Source: Chromatiaceae bacterium (GTDB lineage: Bacteria > Pseudomonadota > Gammaproteobacteria > Chromatiales > Chromatiaceae). Taken from it: a stretch of DNA of 64,000 nt. The DNA lies in assembly GCA_016714645.1 (NCBI GenBank), contig JADKCI010000002.1:124001-188000 (forward strand), in the 5' to 3' direction. Under the pieces are notes generated by a model, which saw nothing but the letters and a program-made list of their open reading frames with translations, did not search any database and was not told the DNA's origin. A program made the position numbers and the translations under genes. This document shows, one piece after another, positions 1 through 9,461 of this stretch (positions within the stretch are counted from its first letter, which is position 1; every line of letters begins with the position of its first letter).

Positions 1-2
1 CC

Positions 3-992
3 GCCGGCATTGGCACTAACAACGTCTCGGTGGTAGATGCCGCAGAGGTTCCGAGAGGACCCTATAAGCCCAGCCTGTCCAAGAATCTGGCGATCGCCCT
101 GGTGCTCGGCCTGCTGCTGGGCGTGGGCCTGGCCTATCTGCTCGAGACCCTGGACGACAGCATCAAGACCAGCGAAGACGCGGAGCGGCGTCTCGGTGTG
201 CCCGTACTTGGCCTCATGCCCATGGCCGCCGGGGAGGAGTATGGTCTGGAGGGTGAAACGCTGGCCTTGCTGGTGAATCGCGACCCCAAGAGCCCCCTGG
301 CCGAGGCGGCCCGCTCCCTGCGTACCTCCCTGCTCTTTTCCACCTCCGAGGGCGCTCCGCGTATCTGCCACTTCACCAGTGCCTCCCCATCGGAGGGCAA
401 GACCACCTCGGCGGTGGTCATGGCCATCGTCTTCGCCCAGGCGGGCGGCAAGGTGCTGCTCATCGATGCCGATCTGCGTAACCCCTCCCTGCATCGCACC
501 TTTGGTCTGGCCAACACCGAGGGCCTGACCAACTTCCTGGCCGGGGACATCGAGCCGGCCAAAATCGCGCGGCCGACCGAGGTGGCCCGCCTCTTTACCA
601 TTACCAGCGGTCCCCTACCACCCAACCCGGTGGAACTCCTCTCCAGCCCGAAAATGCTGGATCTCCTGCATCTGGCCGTCGAGCGGTTCGACTATGTGAT
701 CATCGATGGGCCGCCGGTGATCGGGTTGGCCGATGCCCTAGTCCTGGCCAATCTGGCGACGGCCACCATCTTCGCCATTCATACCGGCGAGACCCGGGCC
801 GGGGCTATGGAGGGGGCCGTCAAGCGCCTGCGGGGCGCCAATGCCCATGTCATCGGGGGCATCATGACCATGGCTGGCCGGCCTGGGGGCGGTTACGGCT
901 ACGGCTATGGTTATAGCTACGACTATCACTACACCTATGCCTACGGCAACAAGTCCGGCGCCGAGGCCCTGCCGGACAAGGCGGGGGCTTGA
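3..992 (+). CDS. Polysaccharide-export tyrosine autokinase (BY-kinase), 5' end outside window
   Basis: The frame is open from the window edge, so the N-terminal Wzz-like part is missing. Counting from a GTG at 30, a membrane segment lies at residues 21-39. Then come a Walker A (SPSEGKTT, about 119-126), a Walker A' (LLIDADLR, 143-150) and a Walker B (VIIDGPP, 223-229), the set that defines bacterial tyrosine kinases of the Wzc/CpsD type. The C-terminus carries nine tyrosines in strict alternation (GY/SY/DY/HY/TY/AY) before KSG, the expected autophosphorylated tail. In this family phosphorylation cycling controls exopolysaccharide chain length and export at the inner membrane. The next gene starts 12 bp on. 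A PHP-type phosphatase that could reverse it lies at 5483-6316. Confidence 0.9.
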   Translation, partial: AGIGTNNVSVVDAAEVPRGPYKPSLSKNLAIALVLGLLLGVGLAYLLETLDDSIKTSEDAERRLGVPVLGLMPMAAGEEYGLEGETLALLVNRDPKSPLAEAARSLRTSLLFSTSEGAPRICHFTSASPSEGKTTSAVVMAIVFAQAGGKVLLIDADLRNPSLHRTFGLANTEGLTNFLAGDIEPAKIARPTEVARLFTITSGPLPPNPVELLSSPKMLDLLHLAVERFDYVIIDGPPVIGLADALVLANLATATIFAIHTGETRAGAMEGAVKRLRGANAHVIGGIMTMAGRPGGGYGYGYGYSYDYHYTYAYGNKSGAEALPDKAGA

Positions 993-1003
993 GGCACATA
1001 GCC

Positions 1004-3007
1004 ATGGAGGCGGTGCTGATCGAACTGGCGCTGGCCTACTACCGGGAGCCTTTGCGTTATCCGCGCCTCACCGATTCCCGCCAACCCCTGCCCACGGGTT
1101 TTGCCGCCCTGGTGCCGGCCTTCGGCGTGGCACTGGTCCCCCGGCACCTCCCGGCCACGGCGGCGGCCCTAGGCGCGAGTCCGGAGGAAATACTCGCGGC
1201 CGCGCGCTTCCTGGTCCGTCAGGTCCTCCTGGCGCCGGGGGCCTCGCCCTGGCGCATGCTCGGCTTCGAGGCGGAGGCCCCGCCAGCCCGGGTCCGTCAG
1301 CACTATCAACTTCTGATCCGGCTTTTCCACCCGGATCGCCAGGCCCGTATGGGCGACCTGGACACGGATTACGCGGCGCGCCTCAATCATGCCTACCATA
1401 CCCTGCGCGGGGATGCGGCGGCGATGGAGGACGACCTGGAGGCCGATGCCGAGACCGAGGAATGCCAGTCGTCGGGCGTCGCCAGCGATGAACTCAGGCG
1501 GTTTTTTCAGCCGCAGCAACGCCTTGACTCGGGTCAGGCCCCCAGGGTCAAACGGGGGCAATGGCGTCGCCTGACCCGGCGGTCCCTGCTGGTGGCCGCC
1601 CTGGGTTTAATCGTGGGCGTGGCCGTGTTCATTCTGGTGAGCCTGATGTCGCCCGCCAACCCGCATCTCCAGATGTCGCCCAACCGAGCCGCCCAGGAGA
1701 CGGCAACCGAACGTCAACCTTACTATCTCCAGGGAACGGCTCTCAAGACGTCCGACGGGAAGCCGGCATTGATCCAGCCCCTCGATGCCGAGGTCTTGTC
1801 CCCCTCGGCGAGCCCCCTGGTCTCCCCACCGCAACGCACCTCGGTTACGGGATTGGTGGGGCCGGAGGGTGATCGCCTGGCGGCCATGGAGCTTCGGCAG
1901 GGAGAAATCGCCGAGGAAATGGCCCGCATGGTGGCGGAGCGCGAGGAACTCGCTCGTCAACAGGTTGAACAGGCCCGGCAAAGGCAGGAGGAGGCCCAAC
2001 GTCTGGATGCGCGTCGTCGGGTGGCCTTGGCGGAGGCGGAGCGTCAAGAGCGCCAGGTGGCGGAGGCCGAGGCCCGGCTCCAAGCGGAACGAGAGGCTTT
2101 GGAGCAGCAGCGCGGCAAGCTGTCACGGCAGGAGGGCGGGGGGGCCAGTGCCTGGGAGGCCGAACAAGGGGCCGCATTAGTGGAGGCCGAGCGCAAACTG
2201 CTGCTGGCCGTCGAAGCCGAGGCCCGCCTCAAGGCCGAGCGCGAGGTCCTGGAGCGGCAAAAGGCCGAGCAGGCCCGGCGCGAACAGGAGCTGGCCAAAC
2301 AGCAAGAGGCGGAGCGCCAGGTGGCTATGGCGGAGACGCAGCGCCGGCAGCGGGAGGCCGCCGAGGCCGAGACCCGCCTCAAGGCGGAGCGTCAGGCCCT
2401 GGAAAGACTGAAGGCGGAACAAGCCCAGCGCGAAAAGACGGAGGCCAAAAGCCGGGAGGCTGAACGTCAGGCCGAATTGGCGGAGGCGAAACGTCAGCAG
2501 CGTAAGGCCGCCGAGGCCGAGGCTCGCGCCCAGGCGGAGCAAAAGGCCCTGGAGCGACAAGCAGCCGAGCAGGCCCGCGGCGAGCAGGCCCGCGTGGTGG
2601 CGGAAGCCGACCGCCGCCGCGAGGCGGAATCGAAGCCGGCTCCTCCGGTGGCCGACCCCAACAATGTCGTCGCTCGTCTGACCCATGTCTATGGGCAGGG
2701 CGACCTTGAAGGTCTCGTGAGTCTCTTCACGGCCGATGCCCAGGTGTCCGGAGGCCGGGGCAAGGCCTTCATTCGTGGCGATTATGCCGCCTTCTTTGCC
2801 CAGTACCCCTATCGTCAACTCCAGATCAAGGGCCTGAACTGGCAAGCGGGCAAGGATGGGCGGCTGGTGGGTAGGGGGAGCCTGGCGTTGAAGACCCGGC
2901 AGAACTCCGAGGAGGCCTGGTGGAATGCCACCGGTACCATTCGCTTCGAACTCCTGCCCGTGGCGGGTGGTTACAAGATTTCCGGGATGGAGCATAAAAT
3001 TAATTGA
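1004..3007 (+). CDS. Membrane protein with J-domain, long coiled coil and NTF2-like C-terminus
   Basis: About 667 residues. ATG 1004 is preferred to TTG 989 because GAGG lies 9 bp before it. Residues about 80-140 form a J-domain with HPD at 109-111, which in the family stimulates Hsp70 ATPase. A single membrane helix follows at about 194-215. Next is a very long Ala/Glu/Arg/Gln-rich segment (about 295-550) with heptad-like AEARLKAER repeats, a predicted coiled coil. The last 110 residues resemble a SnoaL/NTF2-like fold, as in polysaccharide-associated tail domains. Order suggests a cytoplasmic J-domain and a periplasmic coiled coil. It follows the BY-kinase directly, so a role in exopolysaccharide export or assembly is inferred. 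The domain calls are from pattern only. Confidence 0.75.
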   Translation: MEAVLIELALAYYREPLRYPRLTDSRQPLPTGFAALVPAFGVALVPRHLPATAAALGASPEEILAAARFLVRQVLLAPGASPWRMLGFEAEAPPARVRQHYQLLIRLFHPDRQARMGDLDTDYAARLNHAYHTLRGDAAAMEDDLEADAETEECQSSGVASDELRRFFQPQQRLDSGQAPRVKRGQWRRLTRRSLLVAALGLIVGVAVFILVSLMSPANPHLQMSPNRAAQETATERQPYYLQGTALKTSDGKPALIQPLDAEVLSPSASPLVSPPQRTSVTGLVGPEGDRLAAMELRQGEIAEEMARMVAEREELARQQVEQARQRQEEAQRLDARRRVALAEAERQERQVAEAEARLQAEREALEQQRGKLSRQEGGGASAWEAEQGAALVEAERKLLLAVEAEARLKAEREVLERQKAEQARREQELAKQQEAERQVAMAETQRRQREAAEAETRLKAERQALERLKAEQAQREKTEAKSREAERQAELAEAKRQQRKAAEAEARAQAEQKALERQAAEQARGEQARVVAEADRRREAESKPAPPVADPNNVVARLTHVYGQGDLEGLVSLFTADAQVSGGRGKAFIRGDYAAFFAQYPYRQLQIKGLNWQAGKDGRLVGRGSLALKTRQNSEEAWWNATGTIRFELLPVAGGYKISGMEHKIN

Positions 3008-3018
3008 ATATTAACGGG

Positions 3019-4512
3019 ATGGGAGTTACGAAGACGGGTGCCGGGGTGCTCGCCTGGCGGGTGCTGATCATCCTCATCGCCGGATTTCTGGCCTGGCGGA
3101 TTGTTGTCTCCGGGCTGGCGGACCATGCCCTGGAACAGCTTCGGAAGGGGGATAAGGCGGCGGCCCAGCGTGTCCTCGGCCTCATGCCGGGGCAAGCGGA
3201 TGCGCTCTATCAGGAGGCTATCGACCAGCGCCCAACCGATGGGGCTGGCGCCGAGGTCCAGCTTGTCCAGGCCTATCGCCAGAACCCGACCCGCGCCCGG
3301 CCCCTCATGGCCCTGGCGGATCTGGCCCTGGCCAGGGGCGAAGTGGAGCGAGCCGATGCCTTGGTGGAGGCGGCGGTAAAACTCGAACCCGTTAACCACG
3401 CGATCCACCGGAGCGCTGCCGTATTCTGGCTCAATCGCGGCCAATTGGAGCGGGGATTGCAACACCTCTCCCTAGCCCTCGAAGCCTGGCCCGAACCCAA
3501 TCAGGACCTGCTGGATATCTTCGTGCGCTTCGCCGAGGACCCCGAGGTCCGTATGGCCCTCAAGCCCCTGGCTCAAAACCCACCCTCCTGGTGGCCCGCC
3601 TTCTTCCAGCGGTTGGCGCGGCGGGCCTTGAATGTCGAGGCGGTGCGCTTTGCCTATGGCCTGCGCGCCCTGACCTCCCGCACTCCGGTGACGCCGGAGG
3701 AGCGCCAGGCTTACATCCAGCGCCTGCTCAAGGAGTCCCTGATCACCGAGGCCTATCTGACCTGGGTCAATGGCCTCTCCGCCGAGGATCGTAACCAGAT
3801 GGGGTTGCTGCATAACGGTAGCTTTGAATTGCCTCTGGGCAAGGAGGTCTTCGACTGGCAATGGAGCCCCCATCGCCAGGTAGTGGCCAGGACCGCGGCG
3901 GCCGTCGGTGTTGCGGGCGAGCGGGCGCTGCAACTGATATTTCGCAATCAGGAGGGTCGCTTCCAGCACCTCCATCAGGCCATCTACCTCGAACCCGGCA
4001 CCTATCGTCTGTCCGGCAAGGTCCTGCTAGACAGCCTGACTAGCCAGGGGGGACTGCGGTGGACCTTACGGTGTCTCCGACCACGTCAGGCCGTATTGGG
4101 GGAGAGTGAGCGCTTCCTGGGTTCGGAGAAGTGGCGCGGTTTCAAGATGGATTTCGAGGTGCCCGAGGGCTGCCAGCTCCAGGAAGTTCGGCTGGAATCC
4201 GCGGGTAGGCAGGGCCTGGAACAGCGGGTCGGCGGTGAAATCTGGTTCGACGGCCTGGCCATTCGCCGTACGATCGGCCTGACGGCCGCCGCGCGAGCGG
4301 ACGGCCTGGCACGGGGTCGCGATACCGGACCGGGGTCCGAGTCCGATGCGAATGCCATGGGCCAGGAGGGGTCGCCCGAGCAAGATAGCCAGGTGCCTGC
4401 ATCCAAGGATGCCCAGGATGATCGGACCCTGGATCAAGGCCTCGGCAATGCCGAGGCCCCAAATTCACCTCTGGTCGATAAAGGCGAAGAGCCGGGTGGG
4501 TCCGGCCAATAA
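3019..4512 (+). CDS. TPR-containing membrane protein of the exopolysaccharide operon
   Basis: About 497 residues from ATG 3019; TTG 3004 is an alternative, and no strong Shine-Dalgarno decides between them. One N-terminal membrane helix (AWRVLIILIAGFLAWRIVV) is followed by helical TPR-like repeats to about residue 250. A beta-rich region follows, starting near NGSFELPLGKEVFDW and resembling the carbohydrate-binding-like domains of periplasmic exopolysaccharide proteins. The end is low-complexity and acidic. It overlaps or abuts the preceding gene, so the two are probably cotranscribed. Function is not established: a scaffold for polysaccharide export is an inference from the neighbours. Confidence 0.65.
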   Translation: MGVTKTGAGVLAWRVLIILIAGFLAWRIVVSGLADHALEQLRKGDKAAAQRVLGLMPGQADALYQEAIDQRPTDGAGAEVQLVQAYRQNPTRARPLMALADLALARGEVERADALVEAAVKLEPVNHAIHRSAAVFWLNRGQLERGLQHLSLALEAWPEPNQDLLDIFVRFAEDPEVRMALKPLAQNPPSWWPAFFQRLARRALNVEAVRFAYGLRALTSRTPVTPEERQAYIQRLLKESLITEAYLTWVNGLSAEDRNQMGLLHNGSFELPLGKEVFDWQWSPHRQVVARTAAAVGVAGERALQLIFRNQEGRFQHLHQAIYLEPGTYRLSGKVLLDSLTSQGGLRWTLRCLRPRQAVLGESERFLGSEKWRGFKMDFEVPEGCQLQEVRLESAGRQGLEQRVGGEIWFDGLAIRRTIGLTAAARADGLARGRDTGPGSESDANAMGQEGSPEQDSQVPASKDAQDDRTLDQGLGNAEAPNSPLVDKGEEPGGSGQ

Positions 4513-4596
4513 AAAGAATCCTTTTCGGGGGTTAGGGGCCAACCTCACGTTGACGCCCCTGGGCATCGAGCTCAGGTGCGGAATGCAAGGAAGCCG

Positions 4597-4628
4597 TTGA
4601 CAGGGGGTTACGGCATATCTAATATGCC
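4597..4628 (+). promoter_or_regulatory. Near-consensus sigma70 promoter with palindromic operator over the -10
   Basis: TTGACA (4597-4602), a 17-bp spacer and TAATAT (4620-4625) form an almost perfect housekeeping promoter about 80 bp before the start at 4705. A perfect inverted repeat GGCATAT-CTA-ATATGCC (4612-4628) covers the -10, so a dimeric repressor bound there would block RNA polymerase. The regulator is unknown. Confidence 0.75.
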
Positions 4629-4704
4629 AATAACTGGATTTTTTTAGCTATCGGACCATGGGCCTGGTCGCGAACACAACATTCAATTAGATGGAGAAGA
4701 AACA

Positions 4705-5388
4705 ATGAAGATACGTAATCAAATCAGTATGGCCGTATTGTCAGGCCTTGGCTTCATAGGCATGGCGGTAGCCGCCGATCAGGCTCAAGTTGCAACACTG
4801 GTTCGCATCGATGGCGCGGCGGTTGCCAGCCAGGATGCCAAATATGTACCCGCCCGCGAGGGCATGACCCTAAAGGAAGGTGACCGTCTCATGGTTCTGG
4901 AGGGCGGCAGCGCCATCCTGGCCTTTGCCGATGGCTGCCAATACGAATTGGGTGAGATGGCCATGCTCGCGGTGCAGGGCGTCAGTACTTGCGCGGCTAA
5001 GGGTGTTGGCGTTTACAAGGTCGATCCTAAGTCCGGCGTCGCCGACGGCGCTCTTCCCCAGGCCCAGTTGGCCGCCATTGGCAATAAGAAGGCTCGCAGC
5101 AAGGCCCAATGCGATGCCGCCGCCAAGAATGCCAATCCCAAGGATGATTGCGACTGCGAGGAGCGCCGCAATAACGATGACAAAAACGATGATTGCCCGC
5201 CCGTAGCCGTGGTTGGCAGTGGTGCGGCAGTGGCTGGTACGGGAGGTGCTACGGGCGGCATCCTGGGTATGGGTGCCGCAGCTACGGCAGCGGTTGTGGG
5301 CGCAGGGTTTGTTGGCGTCGCCGCAGCCGCAGCCGCCACTAATGACGACGACAATAATAACCCCACCCCCCCTCCCATCAGCAACTAA
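4705..5388 (+). CDS. Secreted FecR-like protein with hydrophobic Gly/Ala segment
   Basis: 227 residues with a clear signal peptide (cleavage near AVAADQAQ). Residues about 25-100 resemble the FecR/LysM-adjacent beta domain seen in secreted proteins (VATLVRIDGAAV, LKEGDRLMVLEGG, GEMAMLAV). A conserved-looking Cys pair (CQYE, STCAA) may form a disulfide. Next come a charged CDCEERRNNDDKNDD stretch, a Gly/Ala-rich membrane-like stretch (about 170-212) and an Asp/Asn/Pro tail. GGAGAAG lies ahead of the ATG. It has its own strong promoter and terminator and so is monocistronic. The tail architecture looks like a surface or envelope anchor; function unknown. Confidence 0.7.
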   Translation: MKIRNQISMAVLSGLGFIGMAVAADQAQVATLVRIDGAAVASQDAKYVPAREGMTLKEGDRLMVLEGGSAILAFADGCQYELGEMAMLAVQGVSTCAAKGVGVYKVDPKSGVADGALPQAQLAAIGNKKARSKAQCDAAAKNANPKDDCDCEERRNNDDKNDDCPPVAVVGSGAAVAGTGGATGGILGMGAAATAAVVGAGFVGVAAAAAATNDDDNNNPTPPPISN

Positions 5389-5409
5389 ACCGTTCCGACA
5401 ATAAGAAAT

Positions 5410-5439
5410 GCCAGCCCTAGGTCGAGGGCTGGCTTTTTT
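5410..5439 (+). terminator. Intrinsic terminator of the FecR-like gene
   Basis: A 9-bp perfect stem GCCAGCCCT / AGGGCTGGC (5410-5418 and 5425-5433) with a 6-nt loop is followed by six T. It lies 21 bp after the stop codon at 5388, and convergent to the phosphatase gene. Confidence 0.9.
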
Positions 5440-5482
5440 ATGTCTAGGAATCGACGGGTATTGTGGTTTACCGGGTTAAATC

Positions 5483-6316
5483 TTACCCACCGGATTTTGC
5501 CCGAAACCAGCGGGAAAACCAGCCGCCACTTGCCTGCGCGCGCTCACGACTCCTATCCCATTCTGGTCCCCCAAGACCTCGGGGGGGAATAACGCTCCCC
5601 GGCTCCTGGTCGGCGATGATCGCCCGGGGGCGATCCAGGACCAGCCGCGCCGCCTCTTCCGGTCCCACCCATTTGGCCGCCGCCTTGCGACCTTCCGCCA
5701 ACAGGGGAGGGCGGCGCTGGAAATGATGGGCGTCCGTGGCCAGGAGGTGCACCAGACCGTCGTCCAGGAAGCGCTCCGCCCAGTATTGCGGCTGCTCGCG
5801 AAAACGCCCGGTGACAGCGCCAGCCGTCACCTGAATCCAGGCTCCCTGGCGCGCCGCCTCCACGAACCAGCCATAATGCTTGTCATCCAACCAGGTCAGA
5901 CGCTCCGGGTGGGTGATGACCGGCACAAAGCCCGCGGACAGGGCATCGAAGATCGTATCCAGAAAGCGTGGCGGCACCGTGTGATGGGGTGGCTCGAAGA
6001 GAAAATAACGTGAGCCGTGCAGGCAGGGAAATCGCCCGGATTTCAGGCCATCCAGGAGTTCCGGGACGATTTGGATATCGGCGCCGGTGGTGATCTCCAA
6101 GGGGATGCCGGCCTCCCGCAGATGCAGGCGAAAGGCGTCGACCGCGGCCGAGATAGAGTGGGCATCGTTCTCGAAGAGCCCGGGGTAGATGTGTGGGGTG
6201 CAGGCGGTCAGGGTGATGCCGTCCCCGACGGCCACCCGGGCCATCTCCAGCGCGGTCTCGAGTTCCGTAGGTCCATCGTCGATGCCGGGCAGCATATGGC
6301 AGTGCAGGTCGATCAT
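5483..6316 (-). CDS. PHP-family protein-tyrosine phosphatase (CpsB/YwqE type)
   Basis: 277 residues starting MIDLHCHMLPGIDDG, the metal-binding HxH motif of the PHP fold. Further metal ligands are seen in CTPHIYPG, VITHPERL and LLATDAHHF. These Mn-dependent phosphatases remove phosphate from the tyrosine tail of BY-kinases, so the enzyme is the likely partner of the kinase at the window start and would tune polysaccharide chain length. It faces the FecR-like gene, with the terminator at 5410-5439 between them. The length is close to the family norm, with a short basic extension at the C-terminus. Confidence 0.88.
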   Translation of the reverse strand: MIDLHCHMLPGIDDGPTELETALEMARVAVGDGITLTACTPHIYPGLFENDAHSISAAVDAFRLHLREAGIPLEITTGADIQIVPELLDGLKSGRFPCLHGSRYFLFEPPHHTVPPRFLDTIFDALSAGFVPVITHPERLTWLDDKHYGWFVEAARQGAWIQVTAGAVTGRFREQPQYWAERFLDDGLVHLLATDAHHFQRRPPLLAEGRKAAAKWVGPEEAARLVLDRPRAIIADQEPGSVIPPRGLGGPEWDRSRERAQASGGWFSRWFRAKSGG

Positions 6317-6442
6317 GGGGGGGGGCTGGGGTTCCTTGAACTTGCGGACGGATTGTACGCATTTGCGGCCCCCGGGCCCAGGATCAAGCCTTCCTGGGTG
6401 GTGGGGTCGCGGGGGCCCGGCAAGGCCAGGCCCCCTAACCGG

Positions 6443-9349
6443 CTACTGACAGGCCTCGCACTCCGGGTCGAGGATGGAGCAGGCCTTAGGGATCTCGGCC
6501 TTGCCGGCGGTCTTGGTGGTGAGGTAATTGCCGCCGACGGCGCTGGGGCGGGTCCTGCCGGTGTTGGTCATGGTGGACTTCTCGACGTGGGTGGCGCCCA
6601 TGGAGCGCAGGTAGTAGGTGGTCTTGAGACCCCGCACCCAGGCCAGTTTGTAGAGGTTGTCGAGCTTCTTGCCGTTGGGCTCGCTCATGTAGAGGTTGAG
6701 GCTCTGGGCCTGGTCGAGCCACTTCTGGCGGCGGCTGCCGGCCTCCACCAGCCAGCGGGCGTCGATCTCGAAGGCGGTGGCGTAGAGTTCCTTGAGGGAC
6801 GCGGGAACGCGGTCGATGGCCTGGACCGAGCCATCGAAGTACTTGAGATCATTGACCATCACCGCATCCCAGAGACCCAGTTCCTTGAGGTCCCTGACCA
6901 GGTAGGGATTAACGACGGTGAATTCGCCGGAGAGATTCGACTTGACGAAGAGGTTCTGGTAGGTGGGCTCGATGGACTGACTGACGCCAGCGATGTTGGA
7001 GATGGTCGCCGTGGGGGCGATGGCCATGCAGTTGGAGTTGCGCATGCCGACCTGGAGGACCCTCGCCCGCAGGGCCGCCCAGTCCTGGGTCTGGCTGCGA
7101 TCCATCTGCAGGAAGCCGCCGCGGCCGGTCTCCAGGAGATCGATGGAGTCCAGGGGGAGGATGCCCTGGCTCCAGAGACTGCCCTCGAAACTGGAGTAAC
7201 GGCCCCGTTCCTCGGCGAGATCGGTGGAGGCGCGGATGGCATAGTAGGCGATGGCCTCCATGCTCTCGTCGGCGAACTGGACCGCCTCCTGGGTGGCGTA
7301 AGGGATGCGCAGCTTATAGAGGGCGTCCTGGAAGCCCATGAGGCCCAGCCCCACGGGCCGGTGGCGGAGGTTGGAGCGCCGCGCCTGGGGGACGTTGTAG
7401 AAGTTGTAATCGATGACGTTGTCGAGCATGCGCATGGCGGTGGTGACCGTGCGTTGGAGCTTGGCGTTGTCCAGGCCCTGGGCGCCGACGTGGGCGGCCA
7501 GGTTCACCGAACCCAGGTTGCAGACGGCAATCTCCTGGTCGTTGGTGTGCAGGGTGATCTCGGTGCAGAGATTGGAACTGTGGACCCGGCCGACGTGTTG
7601 ATTGGTATAGCGCAGGTTGCAGGGGTCCTTGAAGGTGACCCAGGGGTGGCCGGTCTCGAACAGCATGGCCAGCATCCGGCGCCAGAGGTCCACGGCCTTC
7701 AGCCGCTTGCTGACCTTCATCTCGCCGCGGGCGGCGCGATCCTCATAGGCGGCATAGGCGGTCTCAAAGGCCTGGCCGGTGAGGTCATGCAGATCGGGTG
7801 TCTCGTCCGGGGAGAAGAGGGTCCAGTCGCTATCCTCCGCCACCCGCTTCATGAAGAGATCCGGCACCCAGTTGGCGGTGTTCATGTCATGGGTGCGGCG
7901 GCGGTCGTCGCCGGTATTCTTGCGCAGATCCAGGAATTCCTCGATGTCCAGGTGCCAGGTCTCCAGATAGGCACAGACGGCGCCTTTGCGCTTGCCCCCC
8001 TGGTTGACCGCCACGGCGGTATCGTTGGCCACCTTGAGGAAGGGCACCACACCCTGACTGCGGCCGTTGGTGCCCTTGATGTGGGCGCCCATGCCGCGTA
8101 CCCGGGTCCAGTCGTTGCCCAGGCCGCCGGCGAACTTGGACAGGAGGGCATTGTCCTTGATGGCGCCGTAAATGCCGTCGAGGTCATCCGGGACCGTGGT
8201 GAGGTAGCAGGAGGAGAGCTGGGGCCTCAGGGTGCCGGAGTTGAAAAGGGTGGGGGTGGAACTCATGAAGTCGAAGCGGGACAGGAGTTCGTAGAACTCG
8301 ATGGCGCGTTCCTCGCGGTCGATCTCGTTGATGGCCAGGCCCATGGCCACGCGCATGAAGAAGGCCTGGGGCAGCTCGAAGCGCAGGCCTTCCGCGGTAT
8401 GGATGAAGTAGCGGTCGTAGAGGGTTTGGAGGCCGAGGTAGGTGAACTGGAGGTCTCGCTCGGATTGGAGGGCGGCGCCCAGGCGGGCCAGGTCGAACTG
8501 GCCGAGGCGGCGGTCCACCAGCTCCAGGTCGCCGGCCTGCTTGATGTAGGCGGCGAAGTAGTCGGCATAGCGATCGGCCAGGTCCGCCTGAGTTTCGGCG
8601 CCCTGGCCCAGCCCCAGGAAGCCGAGGGCCTCGCGGCGCAGGATGTCGAGGAGCAGGCGGGCGGCGACCTGGCTGTAGTCCGGGTCCTTTTCGATCAGGG
8701 CACGGGCGCTCATGACCAGGGCCTGGGCGACATCGGCCTCGCGGACACCGTCAAAGAGGTTGCGGCAGGTATCGGTGAGGATGGCCTCGCCATCAATGGC
8801 CTCGCTATCGCGGCAGGCCTCGCTCAGCAGGCGGCGCATCCGGGCCAGATCCAGGGGATGGAGGCTGCCGTCGGGGAGGGTGACCCGCAGACCAGGGGTG
8901 GGCGTCGCTGGGGTCTCGGCCGCGACGGCCGCGGCGCGGGCGGCGCGTTCCCGGGCGCGCTCCTCGCGGTAGAGGACATAGTCACGGGCGATCTTGTGCT
9001 CCCCCGCGCGCATCAGGGCCAGCTCCACCTGATCCTGGATATCCTCGATGTGGACCGTACCCCCGCTGGGCAGCCGGCGGGTGAGGGCCATGACGACCTG
9101 ATCCGTGAGTTCGCGCACCCGATCGTGAACGCGGCTGGAGACCGCGGCCGTGCCACCCTCGACGGCGAGGAAGGCCTTGGTCATGGCCACCATGATCTTG
9201 GTGGCGTCGAAGTGGGTAACCTGGCCGTTGCGGCGGATCACCTGAAATTTGCCGGAGGCGGGTAAGCCGCCCTCGGTCTGGCTGGCGTGGGTCTCGGCCG
9301 CTAGCGGGGTGGCGGCATTCGGTGCGACGGCGGTCGGGTTGTCGGCCAT
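6443..9349 (-). CDS. nrdA: Ribonucleoside-diphosphate reductase class I, large subunit
   Basis: About 968 residues. ATG 9349 is chosen because GAGGAG lies 6 bp upstream; the frame extends to 9424 without support. The N-terminus has an ATP-cone (QVIRRNGQVTHFDATKI) and a second, weaker cone-like unit near residue 150-240. Catalytic features are visible: the first redox cysteine (QLSSCYLTT), the NLCTE motif with the radical cysteine, AVCNLGSVNL with the second redox cysteine, and a C-terminal CEAC pair that re-reduces the active site. The enzyme makes deoxynucleotides from NDPs. No nrdB lies beside it in this window. NrdR and DnaA boxes upstream show likely control. Confidence 0.95.
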   Translation of the reverse strand: MADNPTAVAPNAATPLAAETHASQTEGGLPASGKFQVIRRNGQVTHFDATKIMVAMTKAFLAVEGGTAAVSSRVHDRVRELTDQVVMALTRRLPSGGTVHIEDIQDQVELALMRAGEHKIARDYVLYREERARERAARAAAVAAETPATPTPGLRVTLPDGSLHPLDLARMRRLLSEACRDSEAIDGEAILTDTCRNLFDGVREADVAQALVMSARALIEKDPDYSQVAARLLLDILRREALGFLGLGQGAETQADLADRYADYFAAYIKQAGDLELVDRRLGQFDLARLGAALQSERDLQFTYLGLQTLYDRYFIHTAEGLRFELPQAFFMRVAMGLAINEIDREERAIEFYELLSRFDFMSSTPTLFNSGTLRPQLSSCYLTTVPDDLDGIYGAIKDNALLSKFAGGLGNDWTRVRGMGAHIKGTNGRSQGVVPFLKVANDTAVAVNQGGKRKGAVCAYLETWHLDIEEFLDLRKNTGDDRRRTHDMNTANWVPDLFMKRVAEDSDWTLFSPDETPDLHDLTGQAFETAYAAYEDRAARGEMKVSKRLKAVDLWRRMLAMLFETGHPWVTFKDPCNLRYTNQHVGRVHSSNLCTEITLHTNDQEIAVCNLGSVNLAAHVGAQGLDNAKLQRTVTTAMRMLDNVIDYNFYNVPQARRSNLRHRPVGLGLMGFQDALYKLRIPYATQEAVQFADESMEAIAYYAIRASTDLAEERGRYSSFEGSLWSQGILPLDSIDLLETGRGGFLQMDRSQTQDWAALRARVLQVGMRNSNCMAIAPTATISNIAGVSQSIEPTYQNLFVKSNLSGEFTVVNPYLVRDLKELGLWDAVMVNDLKYFDGSVQAIDRVPASLKELYATAFEIDARWLVEAGSRRQKWLDQAQSLNLYMSEPNGKKLDNLYKLAWVRGLKTTYYLRSMGATHVEKSTMTNTGRTRPSAVGGNYLTTKTAGKAEIPKACSILDPECEACQ

Positions 9350-9461
9350 GGCTCTCCTCAATGATGGGGCAGTCGGTGGTGGCAGGGATCTTGTCGGGGC
9401 TTTACCGACCACTTCCGGGTGCAACGGGGGCTGTGGCTAGCGGGGTCGATAAGGTGGGATA

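Noticed and set aside
6017..9265. 1082-residue open frame on the plus strand across nrdA
   Set aside because: It lies fully opposite nrdA, has Gly/Val/Asp-rich composition typical of the antisense of high-GC genes, and no domain is recognisable.
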